64,000 nt of DNA from Pseudoalteromonas distincta (GTDB lineage Bacteria > Pseudomonadota > Gammaproteobacteria > Enterobacterales > Alteromonadaceae), in the NCBI RefSeq assembly GCF_000814675.1, contig NZ_JWIG01000015.1, forward strand, positions 62,001 to 126,000, given 5' to 3'. A program made the translations under genes and the position numbers. Positions 8,387 to 18,241 of the stretch are shown here, in pieces (position 1 is the first letter of the stretch; each line of letters starts with the position of its first letter). Below the pieces are notes generated by a model. The model was not told the origin of the DNA and searched no databases. It saw nothing but the letters and a program-made list of their open reading frames with translations.

Positions 8387-8425
8387 TTGCTCAGAATTAA
8401 TGTCACACTGTGTAACTAGTTAAAA

Positions 8426-9397
8426 CTAGTGGTCGCGGTCAACCGCAATACGGGCAAGGCTTATAAGTGCTTGCTTATAGTCAGACTCAGCTAAAAAGTC
8501 TAAACAGGCAATGGCTTTTTCGGCCTCAAGCTCTGCTTTTTGCATTGTAAACTCAAGCGCATTAGTTTGTTTTAGTGCAGTTAAAATTTCTTCTAAATGC
8601 TCCATACCATTACTGTGCTCTATTGCATCACGAATGAGCTGGGTTTGTTGCTCGCTACCATGTTGCATAGCATAAATAAGCGGAAGGGTTGGTTTGCCTT
8701 CAGCTAAATCATCGCCAATGTTTTTACCTAGCTGCTCAGCATCTGCATTGTAATCGAGTACGTCATCTACTAGTTGAAACGCAGTACCTAAATGCATACC
8801 GTATAGGTTCAGTGCATCAAGTGTCGCTTGGTCTTGCTCTGTGATAATGGCAGCAAGGCCTGTAGCTGCTTCAAATAATTTAGCTGTTTTAGAGTAAATA
8901 ACCTGCATATAGCTGGCTTCAGTCGTATCTGGGTCATTGCAGTTCATTAGCTGCAATACTTCACCTTCAGCAATAATGTTTGTTGCATCGGCAAGTACTT
9001 GCATAATCTGCATTTTCCCAAGGCCAACCATAAGCTGAAATGAGCGAGTGTAAATAAAGTCACCAACCAATACGCTAGCAGCATTACCAAATTCAGCATT
9101 TGCTGTAGGCGTGCCACGTCGTAAGTTTGATTCATCTACAACATCATCATGCAATAGCGTTGCTGTATGGATAAACTCAACAATTGTTGCAAGTGTTATG
9201 TGATCTTTACCCTGATAACCGAGCGCTTTGGCTGCTAAAATAGCCAGCATTGGACGAACGCGTTTGCCGCCACTGCTAACTATATATAAACCAAGCTGAT
9301 TAACTAACGCCACATCTGAGCGCATTTGCGCATGTATAAGTTGATTGACGTCATTCATATCGCTTTCGATTAACGCCTGGATAGCTTTTATATCCAT
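8426..9397 (-). CDS. ispB: octaprenyl diphosphate synthase
   Basis: The start at 9397 has GGAG four bases upstream and gives 323 residues, the E. coli IspB length; an in-frame start at 9412 would add MARRS. Motifs are SSGGKRVRPML near residue 50, the first aspartate-rich motif DDVVDE near 85, and the second DDVLDY near 212. These bind the magnesium-diphosphate substrates. The enzyme elongates farnesyl diphosphate with isopentenyl diphosphate to make the ubiquinone/menaquinone side chain. Exact chain length (usually C40) cannot be read from the sequence. It is divergent from rplU-rpmA, as in most gammaproteobacteria. Confidence 0.95.
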   Translation of the reverse strand: MDIKAIQALIESDMNDVNQLIHAQMRSDVALVNQLGLYIVSSGGKRVRPMLAILAAKALGYQGKDHITLATIVEFIHTATLLHDDVVDESNLRRGTPTANAEFGNAASVLVGDFIYTRSFQLMVGLGKMQIMQVLADATNIIAEGEVLQLMNCNDPDTTEASYMQVIYSKTAKLFEAATGLAAIITEQDQATLDALNLYGMHLGTAFQLVDDVLDYNADAEQLGKNIGDDLAEGKPTLPLIYAMQHGSEQQTQLIRDAIEHSNGMEHLEEILTALKQTNALEFTMQKAELEAEKAIACLDFLAESDYKQALISLARIAVDRDH

Positions 9398-9728
9398 TGA
9401 TCTCCGAGCCAATTTTTATGTGTGAACGGCGCAGATTGTACAACAAAAAATGCACTAGCTCGATATTTTGTGACGATTGATTGAAAAAACACTATTAAAG
9501 TACTTAATTTAGACTGAATTAGCCAAGATAACTGATTAATTGATAATCAATATACAGTTTATGGTGTGCTTAGATATTGAGCTGTGAGGGGCATATTTGA
9601 GTACATTAATTTATTTCGGCTAAGAGTTAAAAAGCGCTTGGCAAAAGGGCCAATTAATATAAAATGGGGTAAATATTGAATTGCTCTCAAAGCAGCTACT
9701 TTTTATTCATTTTAATTACAAAATAGGC

Positions 9729-9757
9729 TTGCTAGTTATTTCGCGTTAGCGTAAACT
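9729..9757 (+). promoter_or_regulatory. promoter of the rplU-rpmA operon, in the 420-base ispB/rplU gap
   Basis: TTGCTA (9729-9734), a 17-base spacer and TAAACT (9752-9757), followed by a G+C-rich TCGCGCCC segment. Such a discriminator is typical of growth-rate-controlled ribosomal promoters. A leader of about 55 bases remains before the rplU start. The rest of the 9398-9819 gap is AT-rich and shows nothing I can name. Confidence 0.5.
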
Positions 9758-9819
9758 TCGCGCCCTATCGAAGAATATTTTAGTTGCGCCGATTTGAGGG
9801 TGCACAGACGGAGTTAATT

Positions 9820-10131
9820 ATGTACGCGGTTTTCCAAAGTGGTGGTAAACAGCATCGTGTGACTGAAGGTCAAACGATTCGTCTTGAAAAATTAGACGTT
9901 GAAACTGGTGCGGCAGTAGAATTTGATTCAGTACTTTTAGTTGCTGATGGTGAGAAAATCGAGATCGGTGTACCGTTCGTAAACGGTGGCAAGATAACAG
10001 CTGAGGTTGTTTCACATGGTCGCGGTGAGAAGATTAAGGTTGTTAAATTTAGACGCCGTAAGCATTCTCGTAAGCAAATGGGCCATCGTCAATGGTTCAC
10101 TGAAGTTAAAATCACTAGCATTAGCGCTTAA
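9820..10131 (+). CDS. rplU: 50S ribosomal protein L21
   Basis: 103 residues beginning [14 protein letters not shown], the standard L21 N-terminus. The basic segment [18 protein letters not shown] near 75-92 contacts 23S rRNA. ATG 9820 has GGAG nine bases upstream; an in-frame ATG at 9784 would add a non-conserved extension. It forms an operon with rpmA 16 bases downstream. Confidence 0.97.
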   Translation: MYAVFQSGGKQHRVTEGQTIRLEKLDVETGAAVEFDSVLLVADGEKIEIGVPFVNGGKITAEVVSHGRGEKIKVVKFRRRKHSRKQMGHRQWFTEVKITSISA

Positions 10132-10147
10132 TTAGAGGTACTTAGAA

Positions 10148-10405
10148 ATGGCACATAAAAAAGCAGCTGGTAGTACTCGTAACGGTCGCGATTCAGAAAG
10201 CAAACGCCTAGGTGTTAAGCGTTTTGGTGGCGAATCAGTTCTAGCGGGTAGCATCATTGTTCGTCAGCGTGGAACTCGTTTCCACCCTGGTACTAACGTA
10301 GGTATCGGTAAAGACCACACTATCTTCGCAAAAGCAGATGGTAAAGTTCAGTTTGAACAAAAAGGTCCTTTAAACCGTAAATACGTAACTATCGTAACTG
10401 AGTAA
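10148..10405 (+). CDS. rpmA: 50S ribosomal protein L27
   Basis: 85 residues starting [20 protein letters not shown]. This is the conserved flexible tail of L27 that reaches towards the peptidyl-transferase centre. The usual gammaproteobacterial length and the rplU-rpmA order support it. AGAGG precedes the start. It is followed by a strong terminator, which separates it from obgE. Confidence 0.98.
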
Positions 10406-10418
10406 TCAGTAAGGTAGT

Positions 10419-10447
10419 TAAAAACCCCGCCTTTGCGGGGTTTTTTG
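10419..10447 (+). terminator. intrinsic terminator after rpmA
   Basis: AAAACCCCGC-CTTT-GCGGGGTTTTTT, a G+C-rich stem with a six-T tail, directly after the rplU-rpmA operon. Confidence 0.93.
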
Positions 10448-10463
10448 TTTTGTAGTCAGCCAA

Positions 10464-10503
10464 TATATACCCAAGCCTGCATTTGTGCTGGCTTGGGTAT
10501 ATA
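10464..10503. repeat. 14-bp perfect inverted repeat between rpmA and obgE
   Basis: TATATACCCAAGCC (10464-10477) and its exact complement GGCTTGGGTATATA (10490-10503) flank a 12-base centre. It has no T-run, so it is not a standard terminator. It sits 40 bases before the obgE start and 17 bases after the rpmA terminator. It could be a small interspersed palindrome, an mRNA stem in the obgE leader or a protein-binding site. Confidence 0.7.
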
Positions 10504-10537
10504 ATAGAGTTATTAAACAAGCCAATCCCTAAAGTGA

Positions 10538-11701
<1,164 letters not shown>

Positions 11702-11716
11702 TTAAATAGAATTTAC

Positions 11717-11742
11717 TAAAAAGGAGCTTATGCTCCTTTTTC
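11717..11742 (+). terminator. intrinsic terminator after obgE
   Basis: AAAAAGGAGC-TTAT-GCTCCTTTTT, a 10-bp stem with T-run, between obgE and folA. Confidence 0.88.
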
Positions 11743-11774
11743 TTTGTTTAAGAATAAAGTACTAGGTGTTTATT

Positions 11775-12266
11775 ATGATAATTTCAATGATTGCAGCAAT
11801 GGCAAATAACCGTGTAATTGGTCTAGATAATAAAATGCCATGGCATTTACCTGCAGATCTTCAGCATTTTAAAAAGGTCACTACGGGTAAGCCTGTGATC
11901 ATGGGTCGTAAAACTTTTGAGTCTATAGGCCGTCCATTACCTGGGCGCCGTAATATTATTATTACTCGAAACAGCGAATATACTGCACAGGGTATTGAAG
12001 TAGTAACTACGCCAGATGCCGCATTAGAACTCGTTACTACTGCTGAAGAAGTAATGATTATTGGTGGTGGTAATATCTATGAGCAATTTTTACCAAAAGC
12101 AGAACGCCTGTATCTAACTTTTATTGATTTAGATGTAAAAGGCGATACACAGTTTCCAGATTACAATAAAGTTGCTAATTGGTACGTGAAAGAAGAGCAA
12201 GAAAACCATCCGGATGACAAGAATTTATCTAGTTATAAATTCGTAACTTTATATAAAGAACGTTAA
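11775..12266 (+). CDS. folA: dihydrofolate reductase
   Basis: 163 residues from ATG 11775 (AGGTG six bases upstream); a GTG at 11766 would only add three residues. Family signatures are MIAAMANNRVIGLDNKMPWHLPADL at the N-terminus, with the catalytic acidic residue after HLPA. TGKPVIMGRKTFESIGRPLPGR binds NADPH, and MIIGGGNIY is the second cofactor loop. It reduces dihydrofolate to tetrahydrofolate with NADPH. No partner gene; a small exported protein gene follows on the same strand after 78 bases. Confidence 0.96.
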   Translation: MIISMIAAMANNRVIGLDNKMPWHLPADLQHFKKVTTGKPVIMGRKTFESIGRPLPGRRNIIITRNSEYTAQGIEVVTTPDAALELVTTAEEVMIIGGGNIYEQFLPKAERLYLTFIDLDVKGDTQFPDYNKVANWYVKEEQENHPDDKNLSSYKFVTLYKER

Positions 12267-12344
12267 CATTATTGCGTAAATTTTGATAGATTGATATAAT
12301 ATTCGATAGTCTATATAAGAACAAAGTATTATAAAGGGTTTGTC

Positions 12345-12722
12345 ATGTTTAAATTACCAAAGCTAGTTGCACTTACTGCCGTTGTAGCTGTTAGTTCGTT
12401 TTCGTATACAGCACCTGTAAATGCTGAAGATCAATTAGCAGTATCTATTTGTGAATATATTGCGGCAGACGATAAAAACCGATTACGCAGCAAGCTTAAA
12501 AGCTCTCGTGTAAAAATTCGTAATATTTATGATGCAGTACAATGTAATGGTAATAACTTATTACGTCATGCTGTTGCTAGTAATGCAGTAGATACTGGTG
12601 AGTATATAGTTAAAAACTTATCAAAAAGTGCGTTAACAGATGGTGCTGATATTGCTTGGGCTGAAGGTAATTTTGCCAGCTCACCGCTTATTGCAGTAAT
12701 TAAAGATCGTGCAGGTCTTTAA
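12345..12722 (+). CDS. small exported DUF3718-like protein
   Basis: 125 residues with a signal peptide (residues 1 to about 27, ending PVNA before EDQLA), so the mature protein is periplasmic. The mature part has two cysteines (CEYIAADDKNRLR and AVQCNGNNLLR), probably a disulfide. This pattern matches DUF3718 proteins of Alteromonadales; their function is unknown to me. AAGGG lies upstream of the ATG, and a strong terminator follows, so it is monocistronic or the end of a folA transcript. Confidence 0.75.
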   Translation: MFKLPKLVALTAVVAVSSFSYTAPVNAEDQLAVSICEYIAADDKNRLRSKLKSSRVKIRNIYDAVQCNGNNLLRHAVASNAVDTGEYIVKNLSKSALTDGADIAWAEGNFASSPLIAVIKDRAGL

Positions 12723-12767
12723 TTATAAAAAGGTTTTGTAACGCTACCTTTAGTTAGAAATTTATTG

Positions 12768-12805
12768 GTCTGGGTTTGTTATTTATAGCAAACCCAGGCT
12801 TTTTT
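12768..12805 (+). terminator. intrinsic terminator after the DUF3718-like gene
   Basis: CTGGGTTTG (12770-12778) pairs with CAAACCCAG (12789-12797) and is followed by GCTTTTTTC. Confidence 0.88.
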
Positions 12806-13006
12806 CATTTAGCTAATGTAATCTCACCCCACAACAAAATCATTAATAAGTTCACTATTTACCTATCTATTTTATATTCCTAAAGTGTAGAGTCTTCACT
12901 TTAAAAGCAGCTTCAAATTTACTTCTTCAAAAGAGGTAACTTTATTCAGCTGGTATCTATTTTGTATCTGCTAGTTTATTTACAAACTTAATCACTAAGG
13001 ACAGAT

Positions 13007-13891
13007 ATGAAAGCTGTAATTCCAGTAGCTGGCTTAGGGACGAGAATGCTCCCTATGACAAAAGCTATCCCAAAAGAAATGCTCCCAATAGTCGATAAGC
13101 CTCTAATTCAATATATTGTCAGCGAATGTGTGTCCGCTGGTATTAAAGATATTGTGTTAGTTACGCATAGCTCTAAAAATGCAATCGAAAACCACTTTGA
13201 TACAAGTTATGAACTAGAAGCGACTCTTGAAAAACGTGTTAAACGAGCTTTATTAGATGAAATTCGCTCTATTTGTCCAAATGATGTAACTATTATGAGT
13301 GTACGCCAAGGTGAAGCTAAAGGGCTTGGACATGCTATTTTATGCGCTAAACCAATAGTTGGTGATAACAACTTTGTTGTGCTCCTGCCTGATGTGATAC
13401 TTGATGCCTATACTGCGGATCAAGAAACTGAAAACTTAGCGGCCATGATTAAACGCTTTAAAGAAACTCAAGCAAGCCAAATAATGCTTGAGCCGGTAGC
13501 TAAAGAAGACGTTAGTAAATATGGTATTGCTGATATAAACGGTGTTGAGTTAATGCCAGGTAAAAGTGCTGCAATTAAAGCAATGGTTGAAAAACCTGAT
13601 GCAGATTTAGCGCCTTCTAATCTAGCTGTTGTAGGGCGATATGTACTGAGTAAGAATATTTGGCCTCTACTTGCAAAAACGTCTGTAGGTGCTGGCGGTG
13701 AAATACAACTTACAGATTCTATTGACGCATTAATGGCACAAGAAACCGTTGAAGCATTTCATATGAGTGGTCGCTCTCACGATTGTGGAGATAAGTTAGG
13801 CTACTTAAAAGCAATTGTTGAGTACAGTCTGCGAGATGAAAAGCTAGGTAATGATTTTTCAAGTTTTATAAATGATTTGAATTTACCTTAA
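13007..13891 (+). CDS. galU: UTP-glucose-1-phosphate uridylyltransferase
   Basis: 294 residues. The N-terminal nucleotide-binding signature [25 protein letters not shown] is followed by the DKPLIQYIV segment and GQGLGHA-like [12 protein letters not shown] near 105. The later VEKP and [10 protein letters not shown] motifs also fit. It makes UDP-glucose from glucose-1-phosphate and UTP for LPS, capsule and other glycans. The gene stands alone, 285 bases after the previous gene; AAGGACAG precedes the start. Confidence 0.95.
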   Translation: MKAVIPVAGLGTRMLPMTKAIPKEMLPIVDKPLIQYIVSECVSAGIKDIVLVTHSSKNAIENHFDTSYELEATLEKRVKRALLDEIRSICPNDVTIMSVRQGEAKGLGHAILCAKPIVGDNNFVVLLPDVILDAYTADQETENLAAMIKRFKETQASQIMLEPVAKEDVSKYGIADINGVELMPGKSAAIKAMVEKPDADLAPSNLAVVGRYVLSKNIWPLLAKTSVGAGGEIQLTDSIDALMAQETVEAFHMSGRSHDCGDKLGYLKAIVEYSLRDEKLGNDFSSFINDLNLP

Positions 13892-14021
13892 TACAGCGCG
13901 TATTCTTCGTTCTATGGTAGGCTGTTTTGAGCTACTAAGTTAGCCGTACTTTTTATACATAGTAGTAGGCTACGTAGTACGATTGTTACTTATTCTGTAT
14001 TAATCTTTTCAAGGAATTACC

Positions 14022-14495
14022 ATGATTGAGCAAGGCCAAGAATTACCAGCAGTGACGTTAACGCAATTAACTGACGACGGTATGCAATCTCTTACAAATA
14101 AAGAATTGTTTGAAGGTAAAAAAGTCGTGTTATTTGCAGTACCTGGTGCGTTTACTCCAACGTGTTCAAATGCCCATTTACCTGAGTTTATTACCCTTGC
14201 TGATAAAATTAAAGCAAAAGGTGTTGATGCTATTTACTGTGTATCTGTTAATGATGCATTTGTTATGAAAGCATGGGGTGACTCACAAAACGCGCAAGAA
14301 ATTACAATGCTTGGGGATGGCGATGGAAGTTTCACTAAATCGTTAGGGCTTGATAAAGATACTGCTAGTTTTGGTGGTATACGTTCAACGCGTTACGCTA
14401 TGATTATTGAAAATGCGCTAGTAACAGGTTTATTTGTAGAACAAGACAAAGAGTTTGTTGTAAGCCGCGCAGAATCAGTACTAGAGAAGCTGTAA
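14022..14495 (+). CDS. peroxiredoxin of the Prx5 type
   Basis: 157 residues. PGAFTPTCSNAHLPEF near residues 41-56 carries the peroxidatic cysteine in the Prx5/AhpE-type context (PGAFTPTCS). IYCVSVNDAFVMKAW near 73 is the second family block. A second cysteine at about 75 lies in the conserved YCVSVND segment, and no glutaredoxin domain is attached. It would reduce hydrogen and alkyl peroxides in the cytoplasm with a thiol donor such as glutathione/glutaredoxin; the donor is not evident here. Monocistronic, with AAGGA before ATG and a strong terminator after. Confidence 0.92.
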   Translation: MIEQGQELPAVTLTQLTDDGMQSLTNKELFEGKKVVLFAVPGAFTPTCSNAHLPEFITLADKIKAKGVDAIYCVSVNDAFVMKAWGDSQNAQEITMLGDGDGSFTKSLGLDKDTASFGGIRSTRYAMIIENALVTGLFVEQDKEFVVSRAESVLEKL

Positions 14496-14545
14496 CAGTA
14501 ATAAAGTGTAGATTTTAGCTTTAACTAATCTGCTAGTTATTATTG

Positions 14546-14577
14546 AAAAACCGATGTCGGCAACAACATCGGTTTTT
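14546..14577. terminator. bidirectional terminator between peroxiredoxin and protease genes
   Basis: AAAAACCGATGT and ACATCGGTTTTTT form a strong stem, with a T-run on one strand and an A-run on the other. It can stop the peroxiredoxin transcript and the convergent protease transcript. Confidence 0.9.
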
Positions 14578-14599
14578 TATTTAAGGCTCAAACTTTAAA

Positions 14600-16726
14600 T
14601 TACGGTTGGTATTGCCCGCTAAGCGTTAAACCAGAGAAAGTGCTATAAGCGTTAACGCTTAAGTGCCAAGTACCTGCTTGTGGATTAGTAAATGTACATG
14701 TTTCTGCATTGCCATTTTTATAAGGGCGGCAATCGTATGAGCTTGCTGTTGGTTGGCTACCGTATTTGACAAATAAATCAGCATCGCCACTGCCACCCGA
14801 TGTTGTTACTGTAAACGTACTCATTCCAGCTGGTACATCTAACGTATAATGTTTCCACTGCCCAGTATTGGCTGACACATCGCTTATAGTGCCGCCGCCT
14901 GCTTGTGGAGTACCTGAACCGCCACCCGATGATGAACCACCAGTAATATTACCTACCAAGCTAACAGCTGAATACGCAGAGTAGCCGTTAAGCATTACGT
15001 GGTAAGTTCCCGCAGTAGGGTTATCAATAGAACACTCTTCGCTATTGCCGCCTTTATATGGACGACAATCATAGGTAGTAGTTGTAGGTTTACTGCCTGC
15101 ACGTACGTATAAATCAGCATCGCCAGTACCACCACTCATAGTGAATGTTACGTTAGTTGCACCGCTTGGTACTGTCATCGTGTAAAATGCTTGTGCATTT
15201 GCAGCGCCACTTAAACCTGTTTTAGCTTCACCATTAATAAGCTCGCTATCGCCACCTGTAGGTGGAGTAGTGCCGCCACTTGCTGCTGCAACAGCTGCGG
15301 CTGCATCAACAATACCCGTACCACAGCTAGTACATGTTGCAGGGAACGAACGGGTAGTTGATTTTAAAATACTTTCTATTTCGTCAGGCGTTGCATCTGG
15401 CTTTGCTTGCTTAATAAGTGCCGCAACACCTGCTACGTGGGGCGCAGCCATTGATGTACCTTGTGAAAAGCCATAGCTGTCGCTTGAAGGTGTAGACGAA
15501 CCTGAATTGTATGTTGATAGAACGCCTTCAGAGTCGTTTGCAAAGCTTTGTGCGCCGCCTGGTGCTGCAACATCAATATTGCTACCGTAGTTTGAGTAAT
15601 AAGCTCTGCCGCCATTACGGCCCACTGAGGCTACATTTACTACACCGTTACAGTTACCTGGGTTGTAGTTTGCTGAGTTATCGTTATCGTTACCTGCAGC
15701 AATAACTACCACAGTGCCGTTACTACGTGCTGTGTTAATTGCATTTTGAGTTGTAGAGCTACATGAACCGCTGCCACCTAAACTCATATTAATTACATCA
15801 GCAGGGTTTGAGTTAGCAGGAATACCTGAAACACTTCCACCAGATGCCCAAATAATACCATCTGCAATATCTGAGGTTAAACCACCACACTTACCGAGTA
15901 CACGAACAGGCACTACTTTTGCGTTATAAGCTACGCCTGCAACACCTTCACCGTTATTGGTTACCGCAGCAACTGTGCCGGCTACGTGCGTGCCATGCCA
16001 GCTAGAGTTTTGTGCACCGTTAGTGCCACATTCATTCGCAGCAACTGCATCACCAGGATCGCGTGCATCGCTATCGCGACCACCACCGTCATTAGCTACC
16101 GAAAGGTTAGAGATCATATCGTAACCCGGTAAAATATTAGCGTTTAAATCAGCATGAGGGCGGTAGCCCGTATCTAGTACAGCTACAACTACACCGCTAC
16201 CCGTTGCGGTATCCCATGCGGTCGGCAAGTTTAAACCACCGGCTTGCTCGTAGTAGTGCCATTGGTCATCAAACCGTGGATCGTTAGGAGTTGAAAACGG
16301 CTTTAACATTTGATCCACTTCAATGTATTCCACATTGCCAGAATCAACCATTTCTTGCATAAACTCTTGGGCCTCAGCCGCACTTAATTTTTTATCAGCA
16401 CGCATTACGTGATGATTATTAAGTGCCATTGCACGAACGTATTTTGCTTTTACTTTGCCTTTTTTAGAAGCGAAGTTTTTAACAAAGCTTTGTGCGCGCT
16501 TTTTCATGCTAGCTGGGCTTGCGTCTGCAGTTGAGAGGCTCGCCATTTCGTTATTATTTTTATATTTAATAATGAACTGAGTTTCGAAACCGCCTTGGCT
16601 TTGTAGTTTAGCCGATGTTTCAGCCATTGAACTTGAAACTGATTGAGCCATGCCAGATGTTGCAGCAAAAAGCGTACTAACTGTAATTGCAATTGCGCAT
16701 CTTTTAAAAGTTTTACTTGTTGTCAT
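14600..16726 (-). CDS. secreted subtilisin-like serine protease with two PPC domains
   Basis: Start 16726 (MTTSKTFKRC) follows AGGGAT and begins a signal peptide ending near residue 27. The propeptide (about 30-150) includes QFIIKYKNN and ANVEYIEVD-like segments of the I9 type. The S8 catalytic domain shows Asp185 (AVLDTGYRPH), His244 (SWHGTHVAG), oxyanion Asn346 (AAGN) and Ser425 (GTSMAAPHVAG). Two pre-peptidase C-terminal (PPC) domains follow, about 495-595 and 612-705. Each has a GDADL(Y/F)V and a YDCRPYK segment, separated by a glycine/serine linker. It resembles secreted alkaline proteases of marine Pseudoalteromonas that digest proteins or collagen outside the cell; PPC domains are usually removed or bind substrate. 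Type II secretion is inferred. A short hairpin lies in its leader. Confidence 0.93.
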   Translation of the reverse strand: MTTSKTFKRCAIAITVSTLFAATSGMAQSVSSSMAETSAKLQSQGGFETQFIIKYKNNNEMASLSTADASPASMKKRAQSFVKNFASKKGKVKAKYVRAMALNNHHVMRADKKLSAAEAQEFMQEMVDSGNVEYIEVDQMLKPFSTPNDPRFDDQWHYYEQAGGLNLPTAWDTATGSGVVVAVLDTGYRPHADLNANILPGYDMISNLSVANDGGGRDSDARDPGDAVAANECGTNGAQNSSWHGTHVAGTVAAVTNNGEGVAGVAYNAKVVPVRVLGKCGGLTSDIADGIIWASGGSVSGIPANSNPADVINMSLGGSGSCSSTTQNAINTARSNGTVVVIAAGNDNDNSANYNPGNCNGVVNVASVGRNGGRAYYSNYGSNIDVAAPGGAQSFANDSEGVLSTYNSGSSTPSSDSYGFSQGTSMAAPHVAGVAALIKQAKPDATPDEIESILKSTTRSFPATCTSCGTGIVDAAAAVAAASGGTTPPTGGDSELINGEAKTGLSGAANAQAFYTMTVPSGATNVTFTMSGGTGDADLYVRAGSKPTTTTYDCRPYKGGNSEECSIDNPTAGTYHVMLNGYSAYSAVSLVGNITGGSSSGGGSGTPQAGGGTISDVSANTGQWKHYTLDVPAGMSTFTVTTSGGSGDADLFVKYGSQPTASSYDCRPYKNGNAETCTFTNPQAGTWHLSVNAYSTFSGLTLSGQYQP

Positions 16727-16754
16727 AATTATCCCTAGATTTTTATTTATTATT

Positions 16755-16773
16755 TCGTGATGTAAGATCACGA
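16755..16773. promoter_or_regulatory. perfect hairpin in the protease leader, within a 328-base gap
   Basis: TCGTGAT-GTAAG-ATCACGA is a 7-bp perfect inverted repeat 29-47 bases upstream of the protease start on its mRNA side. It could be an operator or an mRNA stem. The rest of the gap 16727-17054 is AT-rich with no other feature I can name, except a possible -10 (TATAAT 17021-17026) for the flavoprotein gene. Confidence 0.4.
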
Positions 16774-17054
16774 TGCGGGAACAAAAGTAAACGATCTGTT
16801 AACTAGGTTAAAATATCAATTTATTATGTACCTCTTTCATTTAGTTATAACTCAGGTTTTTAGCGGTTTACTCGTTGTTTAGTATTTGTCATATAAATTA
16901 AAAATAAGTATAAAGGGTTGGTTTGTTGTGCGGGTAATTATTTCCGACTTATTACTGATGCGTTTTTGTTGTGTTATTGCTAATAATTTAAATGCTACGT
17001 TGTTAGCTATCAAACTTTGCTATAATCGAAAAAATTTTTTAGTAGGGTAAAATA

Positions 17055-18239
17055 ATGAGTCAAGTAGATGTAATTGTAATAGGTGCGGGAGCAGCAGGAT
17101 TAATGTGTGCAGCGCAAGCTGGATACCGTGGCCGAAGCGTTACAGTACTTGATATGGGCAAAAAACCAGGTCGTAAAATTTTAATAAGTGGTGGTGGGCG
17201 TTGTAATTTTACAAATGAAAACGCAACCCCTGATAACTACTTATGCGCAAATGCTCATTTTGTTAAATCATGTTTAAGTCGCTATACACAGCATGACTTT
17301 ATTGAGCTGGTAGACAGACATGGCTTGGCGTATCACCATAAAACACTAGGTCAGCTTTTTTGCGATAACAATGCACAAGACATTGTTGATATTTTACTGA
17401 CCGAATGTGAGTGGGCCGGGGTAAATATAAAACTACGCAGTGAAGTGATCAGCGTATCAAAAACCGAAACCGGCTATAGCGTTACCACAGAGCAAGAAAC
17501 CTTAAGCTGTGAGTCGTTAGTTATAGCATCAGGTGGCTTAACTATGCCAAAACTAGGGGCTACACCAATAGGTTATAAAATTGCAGAGCAGTTTGGCTTA
17601 AGCGTGTTACCAACTATGGCTGCACTTGTGCCGTTTACTTTGCATCAACATGATAAAGAGCGTTTTGAAGGGCTCTCGGGAATTAGCATCCCTTGTGAAG
17701 TTTCAAGCGAAGACGGCACCGTATTTAAAGAAAACATCCTCTTTACTCACCGAGGGTTATCGGGCCCTGCAATATTGCAAATAAGCTCATTTTGGCGAGC
17801 AGGGCAGGCTGTAACTATAAACCTATTACCTGAAATTGATTTAAGGCAGCAACTTGCTGATTGGCGAGAAACGCAAGCCCAAAAGTCCTTAAAAAACAGC
17901 CTTTCGACTATTTTACCTAAACGCTTTATAGAAATACTGCATGAAAGCAAAGCGATACCAGATTGTAATATTAATCAGCTTACCCATGCTCAAATAGATG
18001 AGTTAGTAAATTACATTCATGCGTGGCAAATTAAACCCAATGGCACAGAAGGTTATAGAACAGCAGAAGTAACATTGGGCGGTGTAGATACCGACGAGTT
18101 GAGCTCAAAAACCTTTGAAGCTAAAAAAGCTAAAGGCTTATATTTTATAGGTGAAGTAACCGATGTAACGGGCTGGCTTGGGGGCTACAACTTCCAATAT
18201 GCGTGGAGCTGTGGATTTGCTTGTGGGCAGTACGCTTAA
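17055..18239 (+). CDS. HI0933/YhiN-family FAD-dependent oxidoreductase
   Basis: 394 residues. The dinucleotide-binding motif VIGAGAAGLMCA at residues 8-19 is followed by GKKPGRKILISGGGRCNFTN near 36-55, the hallmark of the HI0933/YhiN flavoprotein family. C-terminal blocks AEVTLGGVDT and LYFIGEVTDVTGWLGGYNFQ match the same family. FAD binding is expected; the physiological substrate of these proteins is not settled, so no reaction is assigned. It ends two bases from the convergent diguanylate cyclase gene. Confidence 0.9.
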   Translation: MSQVDVIVIGAGAAGLMCAAQAGYRGRSVTVLDMGKKPGRKILISGGGRCNFTNENATPDNYLCANAHFVKSCLSRYTQHDFIELVDRHGLAYHHKTLGQLFCDNNAQDIVDILLTECEWAGVNIKLRSEVISVSKTETGYSVTTEQETLSCESLVIASGGLTMPKLGATPIGYKIAEQFGLSVLPTMAALVPFTLHQHDKERFEGLSGISIPCEVSSEDGTVFKENILFTHRGLSGPAILQISSFWRAGQAVTINLLPEIDLRQQLADWRETQAQKSLKNSLSTILPKRFIEILHESKAIPDCNINQLTHAQIDELVNYIHAWQIKPNGTEGYRTAEVTLGGVDTDELSSKTFEAKKAKGLYFIGEVTDVTGWLGGYNFQYAWSCGFACGQYA

Positions 18240-18241
18240 GT

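Noticed and set aside
15270..15705. Plus- and minus-strand open frames inside the subtilisin gene
   Set aside because: They are shadows of the well supported protease frame with its catalytic triad; composition is unlike a real protein.
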